Below are positions 63,333-64,000 of a stretch of 64,000 nt of DNA, one piece after another. Both the position numbers and the translations under genes were made by a program. Location: assembly GCA_902612575.1 (NCBI GenBank), contig CACMDZ010000002.1, forward strand, positions 1-64,000, given 5' to 3'. How positions within the stretch are numbered: position 1 is the first letter of the stretch; each line of letters begins with the position of its first letter. This stretch comes from an uncultured Pelagibacteraceae bacterium (GTDB taxonomy: Bacteria > Pseudomonadota > Alphaproteobacteria > Pelagibacterales > Pelagibacteraceae). The notes beneath the pieces are model-generated. The model was not told where the DNA came from, made no database searches, and saw nothing but the letters and a program-made list of their open reading frames with translations.

Positions 63333-64000
63333 TTTTGCTTAATAACTTCTACTAACCTATCAAGCTGATCAGCAGCTTTATACTCTAAACTGATAATTCC
63401 AGAATTATTTTTTTTATTTTTGACAAAAACTCTCATTCCGATTTTGTCTGTTAACTCCTCCTCAAGACTTATAATATTTGGATCTTTTTTCTTGTTAGAA
63501 CTATTAGAGCTTAATTTTAACATACGAACTAAGTTTTCAGTTTGCCTAACAGATAGTTTTTTTGAGATAATTTTCTTGGCTAATAAAATAGCATTATCTA
63601 AACCTACTAGAATTTTTGCGTGGCCTTGGGATAATTTCTCCTCAATTATTAATTCTAATATTTCTTGTGGGAGGGAAAGAATACGTAAACAATTTGATAT
63701 GTGCGCTCTACTTTTGCCAATGAATTTTGATACTTTGTCTTGATCATAATTAAAATCGTCAATTAATCTTTTATAGCCCTCTGCTTCCTCAATTGGATTT
63801 AAATCTTTTCTTTGAACATTTTCAACTATTGCGAATTCTAATGATTTAAGATTATCAACATTAATTACAACTACTGGCACTTCGTGCAGACCAGCATATT
63901 GTGCTGCCTGCCATCTTCTCTCTCCAGCTATTATTTCAAATTTATCTTCTTCATCTGAAGATGGTCTGACTATGATTGGTTGGATAATACCATTCTCTCT
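63326..64000 (-). CDS. parB: Chromosome-partitioning protein ParB (5' end outside window)
   Basis: The minus-strand frame is open to the window edge. It includes the ParB CTPase motif FEIIAGERRWQAAQYAG, then ENVQRKDLNPIEEAEGYKRL, and the helix-turn-helix with KVSKFIGKSRAHISNCLRIL. The C-terminal dimerisation region has SLEYKAADQLDRLVEVI. The visible 224 residues are about three-quarters of a ParB. An in-frame ATG at 63880 would cut the GERR motif and is not the start. ParB loads onto parS sites near the origin, so this end of the window may be origin-proximal. Confidence 0.95.
   Translation of the reverse strand, partial: RENGIIQPIIVRPSSDEEDKFEIIAGERRWQAAQYAGLHEVPVVVINVDNLKSLEFAIVENVQRKDLNPIEEAEGYKRLIDDFNYDQDKVSKFIGKSRAHISNCLRILSLPQEILELIIEEKLSQGHAKILVGLDNAILLAKKIISKKLSVRQTENLVRMLKLSSNSSNKKKDPNIISLEEELTDKIGMRVFVKNKKNNSGIISLEYKAADQLDRLVEVIKQNY

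Noticed and set aside
63326..63880. ParB read as a 184-residue protein starting at 63880
   Set aside because: The frame continues upstream through the GERRW motif to the window edge, so this methionine is internal.
1..64000. tRNA, rRNA, CRISPR arrays, insertion sequences or prophage
   Set aside because: The gaps are nearly all too short, and I found no clover-leaf sequence, regular repeat array, transposase or integrase.

Overview
The window is a strongly AT-rich, very compact stretch of bacterial chromosome. Gene content and gene neighbourhoods point to a streamlined marine alphaproteobacterium of the SAR11 / Candidatus Pelagibacter type. The evidence is an irr-fabA-fabB-fabI block, a DUF3501 / Fe-S oxidoreductase / rubrerythrin block, a Coq7-type ubiquinone hydroxylase, DUF3576-leuS-lptE-holA converging on parB, many lysine-, asparagine- and isoleucine-rich proteins, and gaps that are mostly below 50 bp. 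I see no insertion sequence, prophage, CRISPR array, rRNA or tRNA. It reads as core genome.

Layout. 1-2.3 kb: end of a winged-helix protein, two membrane proteins, dsbB and coq7. 2.3-4.2 kb (minus): HNH nuclease, esterase, TlpA-like thioredoxin. 4.2-7.6 kb: argH, an LptM-like lipoprotein, lysA, plsC. 7.6-11.6 kb (minus): dnaN, dnaA, a 265-bp gap, rpsT, mutM. 11.6-16.7 kb: ubiE, ubiB, coaBC, dut, a ThiF/MoeB-like E1 enzyme and an SH3 protein. 16.7-19.7 kb (minus): DUF3501, Fe-S oxidoreductase, rubrerythrin and irr. 19.7-22.9 kb: fabA, fabB, fabI, a small membrane protein and a Tat-type MsrB. 22.9-29.4 kb (minus): pnp, rpsO, rbfA, infB, nusA. 29.5-35.8 kb (minus): metK, lnt, ybeY, phoH-like, miaB, fur, a short tsaB. 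35.8-41 kb: polysaccharide deacetylase, then Bax-like glucosaminidase, NFU protein, trpS and murJ on minus. 41-46.6 kb: maeB, a BON lipoprotein, rsmI, an LpoA-like protein, rdgB. 46.6-50.5 kb: grpE, dnaK, dnaJ and a 33-residue membrane peptide. 50.5-52.7 kb (minus): a cysteine-rich exported protein and an FG-GAP/ASPIC-UnbV protein. 52.8-57.5 kb: dapB, nth, a PfkB kinase, an ArfA-like microprotein, an orphan winged-helix regulator, a YkuD protein, yggS and a ThiE-like protein. 57.5-58.5 kb: major porin. 58.7-64 kb: DUF3576 lipoprotein, leuS, lptE, holA and the C-terminal part of parB.

The genes serve replication and segregation (dnaA, dnaN, holA, parB), translation and ribosome maturation, envelope building, quinone synthesis, fatty-acid synthesis, and iron/peroxide control (irr, fur, rubrerythrin).

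The most interesting signals are small and regulatory. They are: a 35-codon ArfA-like ribosome-rescue candidate; two nearly matching Irr-type operator candidates in front of irr/fabA and rubrerythrin; a perfect 11-bp hairpin inside the rubrerythrin operon; a porin leader whose Shine-Dalgarno can be paired away; a terminator pressed against the nusA start codon; and an rpsT promoter that implies a leaderless mRNA. Several gene pairs interlock at their start or stop codons. No novel multi-gene defence or mobile system is visible.
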